Shown here piece after piece: positions 1-10,501 of a stretch of DNA of 64,000 bases. This DNA comes from Leifsonia poae (GTDB lineage Bacteria > Actinomycetota > Actinomycetes > Actinomycetales > Microbacteriaceae), in the NCBI RefSeq assembly GCF_020009625.1, contig NZ_JAIHLP010000002.1, forward strand, positions 3,038,001 to 3,102,000. The letters are read 5' to 3'. Made by a program: the position numbers and the translations under genes. The notes beneath the pieces are model-generated. The model was not told the origin of the DNA. It worked only from the letters and a program-made list of their open reading frames with translations, and searched no databases. Position 1 is the stretch's first letter. Each line of letters opens with the position of its first letter.

Positions 1-533
1 TCGCCGACGGGCAGCCGATGAGCTACCAGGTCATCTTCCCGACCGAGATCAACGGTGCGGGCGACCGCATGTTCCAGATCATCCAGAACGGGCTGAAGCA
101 GGTGGGGGTCAAGCTCACGATGCGCAAGATGGACACGGATGCGGCCACGACGGCGATCAACGGCGCCAACAACACCTACCAGGACTTCGATCTCGCCATG
201 TGGGACTGGATCCCGCCGGTGGACCCCGACTTCCAACTGAGTGTGCTCACCTGCGCGCAGTGGGGCAACAACAACGACAGCGGGTACTGCAACCCCGCCT
301 ACGACAAGCTCTACGACGCCCAGGGTGTGGCACCGACCAAAGAGGATCGCCAGAAGATCATCGACCAGATGCAGCAGATCGCGTTCGACGATCGCCCGTA
401 CATCGTGCTGGCCTACCAGGACGTGATCGAGGCGCACTCGCCCAAGTGGACCGGGTTCCTCATCTCGCCGCTCGTCGGCTCGGTGAACAACCTCTCCACC
501 CAGACGCTGCTCCAAGTGCACAGGACGAAGTGA
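1..533 (+). CDS. Peptide ABC transporter substrate-binding protein, C-terminal part
   Basis: Only the last 176 residues are in the window, and the reading frame is open to the left edge. The sequence fits the C-terminal domain of family 5 (DppA/OppA type) extracellular binding proteins: a segment on ligand asymmetry (residues near FDLAMWDW and PVDPDFQL), then the GYCNPAYDKLYDA region, in which such proteins describe flexible loops before the last helices. It would be a lipoprotein delivering oligopeptides or a related solute to a membrane permease encoded to the left. Its TGA stop overlaps the ATG of the following aminopeptidase, so peptide uptake and peptide cleavage appear to be coupled. 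The family is clear; the ligand is not. Confidence 0.85.
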   Translation, partial: ADGQPMSYQVIFPTEINGAGDRMFQIIQNGLKQVGVKLTMRKMDTDAATTAINGANNTYQDFDLAMWDWIPPVDPDFQLSVLTCAQWGNNNDSGYCNPAYDKLYDAQGVAPTKEDRQKIIDQMQQIAFDDRPYIVLAYQDVIEAHSPKWTGFLISPLVGSVNNLSTQTLLQVHRTK

Positions 534-2035
534 TGACGACACTGACCACCATCCTCCCGGCCGAGCTGGCCGCCACGCTCGCACGGAGCCCGGGCCCGAC
601 CTTCGTCGCCGGGCTGTTCCAGGGCGTGGACGGTCTGCGGGGCGGGCGGGGGAGCGAGCTCCTCGGCGAGCTCCTCGGCGTCGACCCGGTGGCGCTTGCC
701 GCCTCCGACCCGCAGTTCGAGGCGGCGCCGGGTGAGAGGGCCGTGGTGGTCGTGCCGGTCGCGACCGGGGCGGTGAGGGTCGTTCTGGTCGGGCTCGGCC
801 GGGGCGTGCCGACGGTGAACGGGCTGTTCGACGCGGCGCTCGCGGCGGCGGCCGGTGCGGATGCGGTCTCGACTCTGGCGCTCGAAGCCGACCCGGCGGC
901 CCCGGCCGATGTCGTGCTCGGCGCCGTGGCGCAGGGGCATGCCGTCGGTCTCTGGCGGTATCGCCGGGAGGCGGAGGGTGTGGATGCGGTCGCCGACGCG
1001 GCCCCGGGTTCCGTCGTGCTCGTCGACCGCGGTTCCGGTGACCGCAGCACCGTGCTCGATCGCGCGGCGACGGTCGCGGTGGCGACCTCGTGGGTGCGAC
1101 AGCTCGTCGAGACACCCCCCAACCGCCTGGGACCTCGCGCGTTCGCGGACGCGATCGGCGCGTTCGCGGCGCGGGTGGCCGGCGATCGGGTGGCCGTCTC
1201 GATCTGGGACGAGGCCACCCTCATCGAACGCGGTTTCGGGGCGACTCTCGGTGTCGGCGCCGGCAGCGTGGACAGCCCGCTGGTTGTCGAGTTGACGGTC
1301 GCGGGGGATGGGCCGTCGACCGCGCTCGCCGGCAAGGGCATCACCTTCGACTCGGGCGGCACGAACCTCAAACGCGATATGGGCGAGCTGAGCTGGATGA
1401 AATCCGATATGGCCGCTGCCGCTGCGGTGGCCGCTGCCGTGATCTCCGCAGCGGCGCTCGGCGCACCCGGTCCGCTGCACGCGCTGTTGCCGGTGGCGGA
1501 GAACATGCCGGGCGGCGGGGCGCAGCGTCCGGGGGATGTGGTGCGGCATCCCGGAGGCCGCACCACCGAGATCGTCGACACTGACTGCGAGGGGCGTCTC
1601 GTGCTCGCGGACGCCCTGTCGTATCTCGCCCGCGAGAACCCGGCCCGCCTGATCGACGTGGGAACCCTGACCGATTCCGGCGGGGTCGGCCACGCGTTCT
1701 GGGGATGCTGGGGTACCTCCGACGCGCTGGCCGCCGAGCTCGTCGCCGCCGGTCTGGCGGCGGGCGATCCTGGCTGGGCTCTTCCGCTGCACGACTCCTA
1801 TCGGGATCTGTTGTCGTCGCGGGTCGCAGACATCGCCAACTCGCCGATCGACGTGCCCGATTCGGGCCAGCTCGCGGCGACGTATCTGCGCAGTTTCGTC
1901 GGGGAGACCGCCTGGGTGCACATCGACAACGGGTCGTCGGCGTGGCTCGAGCGCGACGCTTCCCCTTGGCCGGCCGGTGCCACGGGAACCCCGGTGCGTG
2001 CCCTGATCGAGTTTCTCGCCCCCGTGCGTCCGTGA
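533..2035 (+). CDS. Leucyl aminopeptidase family protein (M17)
   Basis: 500 residues, the usual length for a cytosolic M17 metallo-aminopeptidase that removes N-terminal residues from peptides. The C-terminal catalytic domain carries the family signature residues: the lysine and aspartate of GKGITFDSGG (about 265-275), the aspartate of MKSDMAAA (about 287), and a DTDCEGRL motif (about 347-354) equivalent to the NTDAEGR metal-binding signature, with the first Asn replaced by Asp and Ala by Cys. The start overlaps the stop of the upstream peptide-binding protein (ATGA), indicating translational coupling and a role in degrading imported peptides. The variant signature means the exact substrate range may differ from classical PepA. 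Confidence 0.88.
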   Translation: MTTLTTILPAELAATLARSPGPTFVAGLFQGVDGLRGGRGSELLGELLGVDPVALAASDPQFEAAPGERAVVVVPVATGAVRVVLVGLGRGVPTVNGLFDAALAAAAGADAVSTLALEADPAAPADVVLGAVAQGHAVGLWRYRREAEGVDAVADAAPGSVVLVDRGSGDRSTVLDRAATVAVATSWVRQLVETPPNRLGPRAFADAIGAFAARVAGDRVAVSIWDEATLIERGFGATLGVGAGSVDSPLVVELTVAGDGPSTALAGKGITFDSGGTNLKRDMGELSWMKSDMAAAAAVAAAVISAAALGAPGPLHALLPVAENMPGGGAQRPGDVVRHPGGRTTEIVDTDCEGRLVLADALSYLARENPARLIDVGTLTDSGGVGHAFWGCWGTSDALAAELVAAGLAAGDPGWALPLHDSYRDLLSSRVADIANSPIDVPDSGQLAATYLRSFVGETAWVHIDNGSSAWLERDASPWPAGATGTPVRALIEFLAPVRP

Positions 2036-2058
2036 CAGCGGGCCTGCTTGTCTATATG

Positions 2059-2069
2059 CTTAGTATAAG
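2059..2069. promoter_or_regulatory. AT-rich dyad upstream of the aminotransferase
   Basis: CTTA-GTA-TAAG is a perfect 11-bp dyad inside an unusually AT-rich patch (about 2051-2075) of the 66-base gap before the aminotransferase. It may be a promoter element or an operator for a regulator outside the window. No convincing -35 element was found. Confidence 0.3.
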
Positions 2070-2101
2070 AAGTAACCACACCGGGACAGGAAGAGCACGA
2101 C

Positions 2102-3448
<1,347 letters not shown>

Positions 3449-3491
3449 AGTTGCTCGCGACGGGATCACGGTCGATCGGGAGGACCAATCA

Positions 3492-4958
3492 GTGACGCAG
3501 CAGCGCGGCCTCGCCCTCGGAATCGACCTCGGCACGAGCGGCGTGAAGGTCGTGGCGGTCGACGACAGGGGTGAGGTCGTCGCGCGCGCACGCCGCCCCT
3601 CCCGCACCGAGCGCCCCGAGCGCGACGCCGCCGAACAGGATCCGGCCGCCTGGCTCGCCTCCTGCGACGAGGCCCTCGCCGAGCTGGCCCGCCAGGCGCC
3701 GCCGGATTCCTGGGCGACCATCGGGCTCTCGGCCATGCTGCCCACCCTGGTCGGCCTGCGCGACGATCTGACGGTCGACGGGCCCGCCCTCACCTGGGAG
3801 GACGGCCGGGCCGAGCCAGACGGCCGCCGCATCGCCGCCTCGATCGGGCCGGCCGCACTTTACCGTCGAACCGGCCAGCGCTTCGACGGCCGGTACCTGC
3901 TGGCGATGCACGCGCGGCGGGTGCGCCTCGGCGCTGCCGCCGACTCCTGGGTGGTCGGCGCGAAAGACTACCTCTTCCATGCGCTCACCGGCGAATTGCT
4001 CACCGACCCGAGCACGGCTGCGGGCTACGGCGCATACGACCTGCACGGCGGCCGCTGGGACAGGAACATCCTCGACGCTGCGGGTGTCGCCCGCGTCCCG
4101 TCGATCGCGACCTCGACCGCGCAGCTGCCGCTGCTGGCCGAGGTGGCGAACCGGTGGGGATGCGCGCCCGGCCTCCCCGTGCTGCTGGGCGCCGCCGATT
4201 CCGTGCTCGGCGCCTACGGGCTGGGCGTGCGCGCCCCGGGAAGCGTCGCCTACATCGCCGGCACGAGCAATGTCGTGCTCGGCTGGTCGTCCACCCCGCA
4301 GGTGGACCCGGACGGCCGCTACCTCGTGACACCGATGGCCGACGGCGGCTTCGGCTTCGAGATGGACCTGATGGCCACGGGTTCGGCACTGGCCTGGCTC
4401 GCCGAGCTGCTCGGCATCGCCGGCGGCGCGGCGGAGCTCGCCGATCTGGCGGGGGAGAGCCCGCTCGACGACGCACCCCTCGTTCTGCCGTACCTGTCGT
4501 CGGGGGAGCAGGGTGCGCTCTGGGATCCGCGCCTCGTCGGCGCTGTCGAAGGACTCACGCTGCGCACCTCCCGTTCCGACCTGGCTCGCGGTCTGCTGGC
4601 GGGGATCGTGCTCGAGTCGCGGCGCTGCGTCGACGCCCTGGCCGAGGCGGCGGGCAGCGCAGGCGGCGCGATCTCCGTCAGCGGTTCCGGTGCAGCCTCC
4701 GCCACTTTCCGCCGCGACCTCGCCGACGCCACGGGCCGCGCGGTGCGATATGACACCGCCGAACACGACCACTCCGCGCTCGGCGCGGCCCTGCTCGCCG
4801 GCCGAAGCGCGCTGGGCTGGGCCGACCCGGCGGCGCAGGAGCGACCCTCCGCCCGGGTCGAGACGGTCGAACCGGATGCGCTGCGTGCCGGAACCTGGGC
4901 CGACCGGTTCGCCCGACACGAGAGCGCGCGTGTCGCCCAGCGCGCGCGACTCGGCTGA
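3492..4958 (+). CDS. FGGY-family carbohydrate kinase (xylulokinase-like)
   Basis: 488 residues starting at GTG, preceded by GGGAGGA. The N-terminal ATPase-fold phosphate loop is GIDLGTSGVKVV, typical of FGGY kinases; a central GAADSVLGAYGLGV and a C-terminal ISVSGSGAAS segment supply the second phosphate and adenosine loops. The family phosphorylates sugars, polyols or, in some branches, autoinducers and amino-sugar alcohols. It follows the aminotransferase by 43 bases and lies in the same set. A kinase beside an aminotransferase and a decarboxylase is an unusual combination, and I cannot name its substrate. Confidence 0.85.
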   Translation: MTQQRGLALGIDLGTSGVKVVAVDDRGEVVARARRPSRTERPERDAAEQDPAAWLASCDEALAELARQAPPDSWATIGLSAMLPTLVGLRDDLTVDGPALTWEDGRAEPDGRRIAASIGPAALYRRTGQRFDGRYLLAMHARRVRLGAAADSWVVGAKDYLFHALTGELLTDPSTAAGYGAYDLHGGRWDRNILDAAGVARVPSIATSTAQLPLLAEVANRWGCAPGLPVLLGAADSVLGAYGLGVRAPGSVAYIAGTSNVVLGWSSTPQVDPDGRYLVTPMADGGFGFEMDLMATGSALAWLAELLGIAGGAAELADLAGESPLDDAPLVLPYLSSGEQGALWDPRLVGAVEGLTLRTSRSDLARGLLAGIVLESRRCVDALAEAAGSAGGAISVSGSGAASATFRRDLADATGRAVRYDTAEHDHSALGAALLAGRSALGWADPAAQERPSARVETVEPDALRAGTWADRFARHESARVAQRARLG

Positions 4959-4974
4959 CCGTGCGCGACAGAGC

Positions 4975-5082
4975 CCATCCAATCCGTCCGACGCATCCGA
5001 CCCGTCTGACGCATCCGACCCGTCTGACGCATCCGACCCGTCTGACGCATCCGACCCGTCAGGCGCATCCGACCCGTCAGGC
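4975..5082. repeat. 18-bp tandem repeat (minisatellite), six units
   Basis: Six head-to-tail 18-bp units with consensus GCATCCGACCCGTCTGAC. The first unit (4975-4992) is degenerate, units 2-4 are identical, and the last two carry the same TCTGAC to TCAGGC change. The array fills most of the gap between the kinase and the decarboxylase. Both strands stay open through it (DASDPS-like hexapeptides on the plus strand), but no start codon ties it to either neighbour, so it is read as intergenic. Confidence 0.9.
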
Positions 5083-5130
5083 GCTCCGTTGACCGGATCG
5101 CTTCCCGGACCACACGACAATGAGGTGACC

Positions 5131-6414
5131 ATGACCGAGACGAGAACCCCCGCCGATATCGATCTGAGCCTGTACCCGGAGGGCACGGCGCTCGACGCGG
5201 ACGGACGGCTGCTGATCGGCGGCTGCCCGGTCGCCGACCTGGCGGCCGAGCACGGCACCCCCGCCTATCTGATCGACGAGGGGGCGCTGCGTCGCCGGGC
5301 ACGGGCCTACGTCGAGGCGTTCCGCAGCAGGCACCCGAACTCGCTCGTCCTGTTCGCCTCGAAGAGCTTCCCGTCGGCGTCCGTCATCGGTGTCACCGCC
5401 GAGGAGGGGTGCGGCACGGATGCGGCCGCCGCCGGCGAGCTGCGCCTCGCGATCGCGGGCGGGGCCGACCCTGGCCGGGCGGTGCTTCACGGCAACGCCA
5501 AGACCGACGACGACATCCGCACCGCCATTCAGGCGCGTGTGCGCTACATCGTGATCGACAACCTCGACGATGTGGAGCGCATCGCCCGCCTCGCGACCGA
5601 GCCGGTGCCGGTGCTGCTGCGGGTGAGCCCCTCTCTCGACGCCCAGACGCACGCCGCGATGATGACCGGGCACGACGCCTCGAAGTTCGGCATCCCGTCG
5701 GCGCAGGTGCCCGAGGTGATCGCGCGCATCCGCCAGGAGCCGTTGCTCGACCTGCGCGGGCTGCACGCGCACGTCGGCTCGCAACTGCTCGACCTGGAGC
5801 AGTTCGAGGCCGAGGTGGCGGCCCTCGCCGCCTTCGAGCGCTTCCCGGTCTACGACCTGGGCGGGGGTCTCGGCGTGCGGTACGTGCACGACGACGTCGC
5901 GCCGAGCGTCGACGAGTACGCCGAGCGCGTCGTGTCGGCGGTGCACCGGCATCTCGGCGAGGATGTCGAGCTACTGGTGGAGCCCGGCCGGTCGATGGTC
6001 GCGCGCAACGGCGTGACGGTCTACCGCGTCGTGACGGTCAAACGCGGCGTCGTCACCCATGCCGCCGTCGACGGCGGCATGGGTGACAACCTGGAGGTCT
6101 CGCTCTACGGGCAGCCGTTCGAGCCGGCCGTCATCGACCGCAGCGGGGAGACCGAACTCGTCGACGTGGTCGGCCGGCACTGCGAGTCGGGGGACTACCT
6201 GGCGAACCGCGTTCCGGTGGTGAGCCCGCGGGTCGGCGATCTGATCACCGTGCCGGTCACCGGCGCGTACTGTTACACGATGTCGAACAACTACAACACG
6301 GCCCTGCGGCCGCCCGTCGTGTTCTGCGACGCCGGCCGCTCCCGGGTGGCGGTGCGCCGCGAGACCTTCGACGATCTGCTGCGCCGCGAACAGCTGCTGG
6401 GTCGCCCGGAGTGA
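5131..6414 (+). CDS. Diaminopimelate decarboxylase-like PLP enzyme (fold type III)
   Basis: 427 residues, alanine-racemase-fold PLP decarboxylase of the Orn/DAP/Arg group 2 family. The PLP lysine is in FASKSFPS (about 76), the HVGSQ motif at about 213, the phosphate-binding GGGLGVRY at about 243, and the C-terminal CESGD (about 350) that completes the active site across the dimer, as in LysA. ATG 5131 is chosen because a GAGGTG ribosome site lies just upstream and the frame before it is minisatellite. The setting (aminotransferase, kinase, hydrolase) argues for a catabolic or specialised role rather than housekeeping lysine synthesis, but ordinary LysA activity cannot be excluded. Confidence 0.85.
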   Translation: MTETRTPADIDLSLYPEGTALDADGRLLIGGCPVADLAAEHGTPAYLIDEGALRRRARAYVEAFRSRHPNSLVLFASKSFPSASVIGVTAEEGCGTDAAAAGELRLAIAGGADPGRAVLHGNAKTDDDIRTAIQARVRYIVIDNLDDVERIARLATEPVPVLLRVSPSLDAQTHAAMMTGHDASKFGIPSAQVPEVIARIRQEPLLDLRGLHAHVGSQLLDLEQFEAEVAALAAFERFPVYDLGGGLGVRYVHDDVAPSVDEYAERVVSAVHRHLGEDVELLVEPGRSMVARNGVTVYRVVTVKRGVVTHAAVDGGMGDNLEVSLYGQPFEPAVIDRSGETELVDVVGRHCESGDYLANRVPVVSPRVGDLITVPVTGAYCYTMSNNYNTALRPPVVFCDAGRSRVAVRRETFDDLLRREQLLGRPE

Positions 6415-8129
6415 CGGACATCGCTCGCGACACCGTCGAGGCGATCGCCCGGTCGTGGGCTGTTCCAGGCGGATCGGTGGTGGCGGCCGACCGCACCGGC
6501 GTCGTCTTCGAGCACCACTTCGGTTTCGCGGATCTCGGTGCCGGGATCCCGGTGCGCCCGCACCACCGGTTCGAGATCGGCTCGATCAGCAAGATCTTCA
6601 CCTCCACCGTGATCCTGCGCCTGGTGCGGGAGGGGAGGCTGCGCTTCGACCAGCCGATCGGCGAGGTGCTTCCGTGGGCGCCGGCCGCCCTGCACGGCCG
6701 GGCGATCACGATCGAACGGCTGCTCACGCACACGGCCGGCCTGCTGCAGAGTGTGGATGCGCTGCCCGACGAGGTCGGACAGGTCGCGTCGTTCGCCGGC
6801 ACCGTCTCCGACGCGTCACCCGGCACCTTCTTCCACTACTCCAACCTCGGCTTCATCCTGCTCGGCCTCGCCGCCGCGCGGGTGACCGACCGCACGATGC
6901 CCGATCTGGTGCGCGAACGCATCCTCGAACCGCTCGGGATGCGCGACACCGTCTCCGCGGTCACCCACGACCATCACGCCCGTCTCGCCCGCGGGTATCA
7001 GCCGCTGCGCGACGACCGGCCGTGGATTCCGGGCGACCCGCTCATCCCCGCCCCCTGGCTGGAGGTCGCCGGCTCCGACGGCAGCGTCGCCGGCACCTCC
7101 CGCGATCTGGCCCGGTTCGGCCGCATGCTGCTCAGCCGCGGGGCGGCCGGGTCGGGCACGCCGGTGATCGACCCCGAGTCGTTCGAGGCGATGATCTCCC
7201 GTGTCGCCCCCGAGGGGGAGGAGACGCTCGTGCTCCCGGGTGTCGAGCCCAGCGAGTCGAGCGCATACGGGTTCGGCGTCAACGTGGAGCGCACCGCCGG
7301 CCGTTCCGTGCTCACGCACGGCGGCGGCATGGTCGGCTACGCCTCGTTCCTGCTGGCCGACCTCACCGCCGGCGTCACGGTCGCCGTCGTCACCAACGCG
7401 AACGGCGACGGGCCGGTCGCCGAGGCGATCGCCCGCAGCGTCGCCGCCCAGCTGATCGCGCCGGTCGCCGGGGCGGCCGGCGGAACCCCCGACCCGCAGC
7501 GGTGGATCGTCGCCGCCGGAGCGGGCTCCCTCGACCCCGACGCCCGCCTCGGCGTGTTCGAGGCGGCCGGGCCGACCGGGGTTCCGCTGCGCATCGAGGT
7601 CGCCGTCGCCGAACAGCGGGCGGAGACGGCGACGCTGAAGATCATCTCGGGGTCGGAGACCTCCCCGTTGCTGTGGAACTGGAACGGCCGGGCGCTCACC
7701 CGCCTGTCGTCGCTGCGCCGGTTCCCGCTGACGTTCGACGGCTCCCAGTGGCTGTGGGGGCCGCGGGTGTATCGGCGTGTTGATGAGTCGTCTGCGCATC
7801 CCGCGCCGTCGGGCGACGCGTCGGATTCGCCGACCGGCGACGCCGAGCGGGAGCGCCTCCGCACGTTCTGCGGACACTACCGCACGTACTCTCCGTGGTT
7901 CACGAACTTCCGGATCGTGCTGCGGGGAGGGGCCCTCGTGCTCATCGCTTCGGGCGGTGTCGAGGCGCCGGGCGACGACGTGGAGCTGGTCGAGCTCGCG
8001 TCGGGAACGTTCCGCCTCGGGGCCGACCCGCGACTTCCCGAGCGGATCACGTTCGCGCCCCCGGTCGACGGGCTGTCGCCGTGGGCCGACCGGGACGGCT
8101 GCCGCTACTCCCGCTCCTTCACCGGCTGA
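6411..8129 (+). CDS. Serine hydrolase, beta-lactamase/D-aminopeptidase family
   Basis: 572 residues, starting at a GTG that overlaps the decarboxylase stop (GTGA). The N-terminal penicillin-binding-protein-like domain has the S-x-x-K catalytic pair at S58-K61 (GSISK), a Y-x-N motif in HYSNLGF (about 142) and an HGG box in LTHGGGMVGY (about 302). Roughly 200 further residues form a C-terminal beta-rich region like that of D-aminopeptidase/esterase-type class C homologues. No clear signal peptide is seen, so the protein looks cytoplasmic. The natural target may be a D-amino-acid peptide, ester or lactone; the operon context suggests small-molecule catabolism rather than antibiotic resistance. 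Confidence 0.85.
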   Translation: MTDIARDTVEAIARSWAVPGGSVVAADRTGVVFEHHFGFADLGAGIPVRPHHRFEIGSISKIFTSTVILRLVREGRLRFDQPIGEVLPWAPAALHGRAITIERLLTHTAGLLQSVDALPDEVGQVASFAGTVSDASPGTFFHYSNLGFILLGLAAARVTDRTMPDLVRERILEPLGMRDTVSAVTHDHHARLARGYQPLRDDRPWIPGDPLIPAPWLEVAGSDGSVAGTSRDLARFGRMLLSRGAAGSGTPVIDPESFEAMISRVAPEGEETLVLPGVEPSESSAYGFGVNVERTAGRSVLTHGGGMVGYASFLLADLTAGVTVAVVTNANGDGPVAEAIARSVAAQLIAPVAGAAGGTPDPQRWIVAAGAGSLDPDARLGVFEAAGPTGVPLRIEVAVAEQRAETATLKIISGSETSPLLWNWNGRALTRLSSLRRFPLTFDGSQWLWGPRVYRRVDESSAHPAPSGDASDSPTGDAERERLRTFCGHYRTYSPWFTNFRIVLRGGALVLIASGGVEAPGDDVELVELASGTFRLGADPRLPERITFAPPVDGLSPWADRDGCRYSRSFTG

Positions 8130-8141
8130 GGTCGCCTCCCC

Positions 8142-9685
8142 CTAGTGCGCGACGACCGGTTCGGGGGAGTCGGCGGGTTGGGGCGACGGAGCGTTCCCGC
8201 CCGGGTTGCCGAGCGAGGCGCCTTGACCGCGACGGCGGTAGAGGAGCGCTGAGAGCACGGCGCCGAAGGCGAAGAACGCGGCCCCCCATCCGTATGCGGT
8301 CGCGTAGCTGTGCACAGCTGCTTCGGCCGCGACCGCCGCCGTCGGCGGCAGATGCGAGGCGATGTAGTCGGTGGCGGCTGTGGCGGCGAGCGTGTTGAGC
8401 AACGCCGTGCCGATCGACCCTCCGACCTGCTGGCTGGTGTTGACCATGGCCGACGCCACTCCGGCGAACTGCCGGTCGACGCCGAGCGTCGCAGTCTGGA
8501 TCGCCGCCGGCATGATCGAGCCCATGCCGACACCCAGGATCATCAGCGGAGGCAGGATGTCGACCGCGTAGTCGGCGGAGACGCCGAGATGCGTCAGGAT
8601 GAGCATCCCGATGCCGGCGATGCTCATGCCGATCGGAACCATGACCTTGGGGCCGAACCGGGGGACGAAGATGTTCGTCGACAGCTGCGCCGCCGTGATC
8701 AGCATGATGATCATCGGCAGGAAGGCCAGGCCGGTCTGGATCGGCGTGAACTTCAGCGTCGTCTGCAGGTAGTAGGTGACGAAGAGGAAGATGCCGAACA
8801 TCCCGGCGCCGGCGATCAGGATCGAGCTGTACGAGGCGGCGCGGTTGCGGTCGAGCACGATGCGCAGCGGCAGAAGTGGATGCGCCGCCCGGCGCTGCCA
8901 CAACACGAACGCCACGAGCAGCACGGCCGAGGCGACGAGCATTCCCCAGGTGAGTGGCGAGTCCCAGCCGTCGGTCTCAGCGTTCGAGAAGCCGTAGACC
9001 AGGCTGAACAGGGCGCCGGAGACGAGCACTGTGCCCGGGATGTCCAGCTTCGGCCGCGGTCCGGAGCGGGCGACGGACTGCACGAAGAACGAGGCTCCGA
9101 CGACGGCCACGATCGCGATGATCACGTTGATGTAGAGGTTCCAGCGCCAGTTGAACTGTTCGGTGAGCACGCCGCCGAGCAGCAGGCCGACGGCGCCGCC
9201 GGCCCGGCGATCGCACCGAAGATGCCGAAGGCGCGGGCGCGCTCCTTCGGAACGGTGAACGTCGTGGTGAGCACGGCGAGGGCGGTGGGGGCGAGGAGTG
9301 CGCCGAACGCGCCTTGCAGCGCCCGGGCGCCCACGAGCATCCCGAATGTGCCGGCCGCGCCGCCGAGGGCCGATGCTCCGGCGAAGCCGATGAGGCCGAT
9401 GATGAAGGCGCGTTTGCGTCCGATCAGGTCGGAGATGCGGCCGCCGAGAAGCAACAGGCTGCCGAAGGCGAGCGAGTATGCGGTGACGATCCATTGGCGG
9501 TCGCCGTTGGAGAATCCGAGGTCGGCCTGGGCCGAGGGGAGGGCGATGTTGACCACGGTGGAGTCGAGCACAACCATGAGCTGGGCGAGGGCGACGGTGA
9601 CGAGCGTCCACCAGCGGCGGGAGCTCGCTGCGGGGGTGCCAGGGATGCCGGCTGCACCCGAAACGGTCGAGGAGATCTGTGACAT
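8142..9685 (-). pseudogene. MFS drug exporter, DHA2/EmrB-QacA type, broken by a frameshift
   Basis: A 14-helix major facilitator exporter split over two frames. The first frame (from ATG 9685, alternative ATG 9697) gives helix 1 with LDSTVVNIALP, the motif-A loop GGRISDLIGRKRAF, and runs to GIFGAIAG. The continuation, starting GGAVGLLLGGVLTE, is in another frame and runs to the stop at 8142. The switch is at about 9200-9207, where adding one G to the plus-strand run restores a continuous motif-C-like GPGGAVGLLLGG. The rest is intact, about 514 residues in total. A divergent TetR gene and a palindrome at its start imply drug-responsive control. Either a recent pseudogene or an assembly error. 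Confidence 0.85.
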
Positions 9686-9700
9686 GGAGGTCAGCATATA

Positions 9701-9718
9701 CGAAACTAACCAGTTTCG
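9701..9718. promoter_or_regulatory. Palindromic operator between exporter and TetR gene
   Basis: CGAAACT-AACC-AGTTTCG is a perfect 7+4+7 dyad lying 4 to 16 bases upstream of the possible exporter start codons and about 70 bases upstream of the tetR gene. Position and symmetry fit the binding site of the TetR-family protein encoded next door, which would block exporter expression until a ligand binds. Confidence 0.75.
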
Positions 9719-9788
9719 GATCTCTTCAGTTCCAGAATTAACAATACAATAACCTTGATGACATCGAAATGGAACGGAGATCGCCGCA

Positions 9789-10448
9789 ATGACGCTGCCT
9801 GACACCGCCGACCCCGCCGTCGTGACGGGCCCGAAGCTCGGCCGCAAACGCGACCACACCCGTGACGCCGACATCCTCGAGGCGGCCGTCGAGGTGCTCG
9901 CCGAGACCGGCTACGACGGGATGACCGTCGACATGGTCGTCGCGCGCGCGAAAGCCGGCAAAGCGACGGTCTACCGGCGATGGGCGTCCAAGGCCGAACT
10001 CGTCATCGACGCTGTGGCCTGCATGAAGCAGACCGACATCGATGAAGCGCACCTGCCCGACACCGGGACCCTGCGCGGCGACCTCATCGCGATGATCAAG
10101 CCGCACAGCATCGAAGACGGCGAGAAGAAGCTCAAGATCATGGCCGGCCTGATGTCGCTCCTCGCCCGCGACCCCGAGCTGGCCGGAGCCGTCAACTCGG
10201 CGATCGTCGACCCCCGCGCCGCCGTCAACCGCCTGTTCATGCGGCGCGCGATCGAACGCGGCGAGATCTCCCCTGATGCGGACATCGAGACTCTCGCCCT
10301 CATCTCCCCGTCGATGGCGGCCTACCGCGTGCTGATCCTGCGTAAACCCGTCGACCGGGCCTTCCTCATCTCCCTCATCGACGGCGTCCTCCTCCCCGCC
10401 GTCGGCCTCAGCCCACATCCCGAGCCCCTCCCCACACCGGCCTCCTGA
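9789..10448 (+). CDS. TetR/AcrR family transcriptional regulator
   Basis: 219 residues. An N-terminal TetR helix-turn-helix spans about residues 26-75: TRDADILEAAVEVLAETGYDG leads into MTVDMVVARAKAGKATVYRRW, with the recognition helix around KATVYRRW. The C-terminal half is helical and variable, as expected of a ligand-binding and dimer domain. It is divergent from the DHA2 exporter gene, which is the classical local-repressor arrangement, and the palindrome at 9701-9718 is the likely target. An ACGGAGA ribosome site lies ahead of ATG 9789. Converges on the secreted beta-helix gene across a terminator. Confidence 0.9.
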   Translation: MTLPDTADPAVVTGPKLGRKRDHTRDADILEAAVEVLAETGYDGMTVDMVVARAKAGKATVYRRWASKAELVIDAVACMKQTDIDEAHLPDTGTLRGDLIAMIKPHSIEDGEKKLKIMAGLMSLLARDPELAGAVNSAIVDPRAAVNRLFMRRAIERGEISPDADIETLALISPSMAAYRVLILRKPVDRAFLISLIDGVLLPAVGLSPHPEPLPTPAS

Positions 10449-10455
10449 CCCCCAC

Positions 10456-10483
10456 CCGCCGCCCCTCGGAGGAGGGGCGGCGG
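10456..10483. terminator. Bidirectional terminator hairpin
   Basis: Perfect 12-bp stem CCGCCGCCCCTC / GAGGGGCGGCGG with a 4-base loop, between the convergent tetR gene and the beta-helix gene. It lacks a strong T tract, as is common in high-GC actinobacteria. Confidence 0.7.
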
Positions 10484-10501
10484 ATGGGAGGCGGAGGTGC
10501 G

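Noticed and set aside
413..1921. Long minus-strand open frame antisense to the aminopeptidase gene
   Set aside because: High GC content produces long antisense frames. It is rich in Arg/Gly/Pro/His, has no family motif, and the plus strand carries a clear M17 enzyme.
4959..5130. Repeat region as an N-terminal extension of the decarboxylase
   Set aside because: The frame is open, but no start codon lies upstream in the gap, while ATG 5131 has its own ribosome site and gives a normal-length protein.
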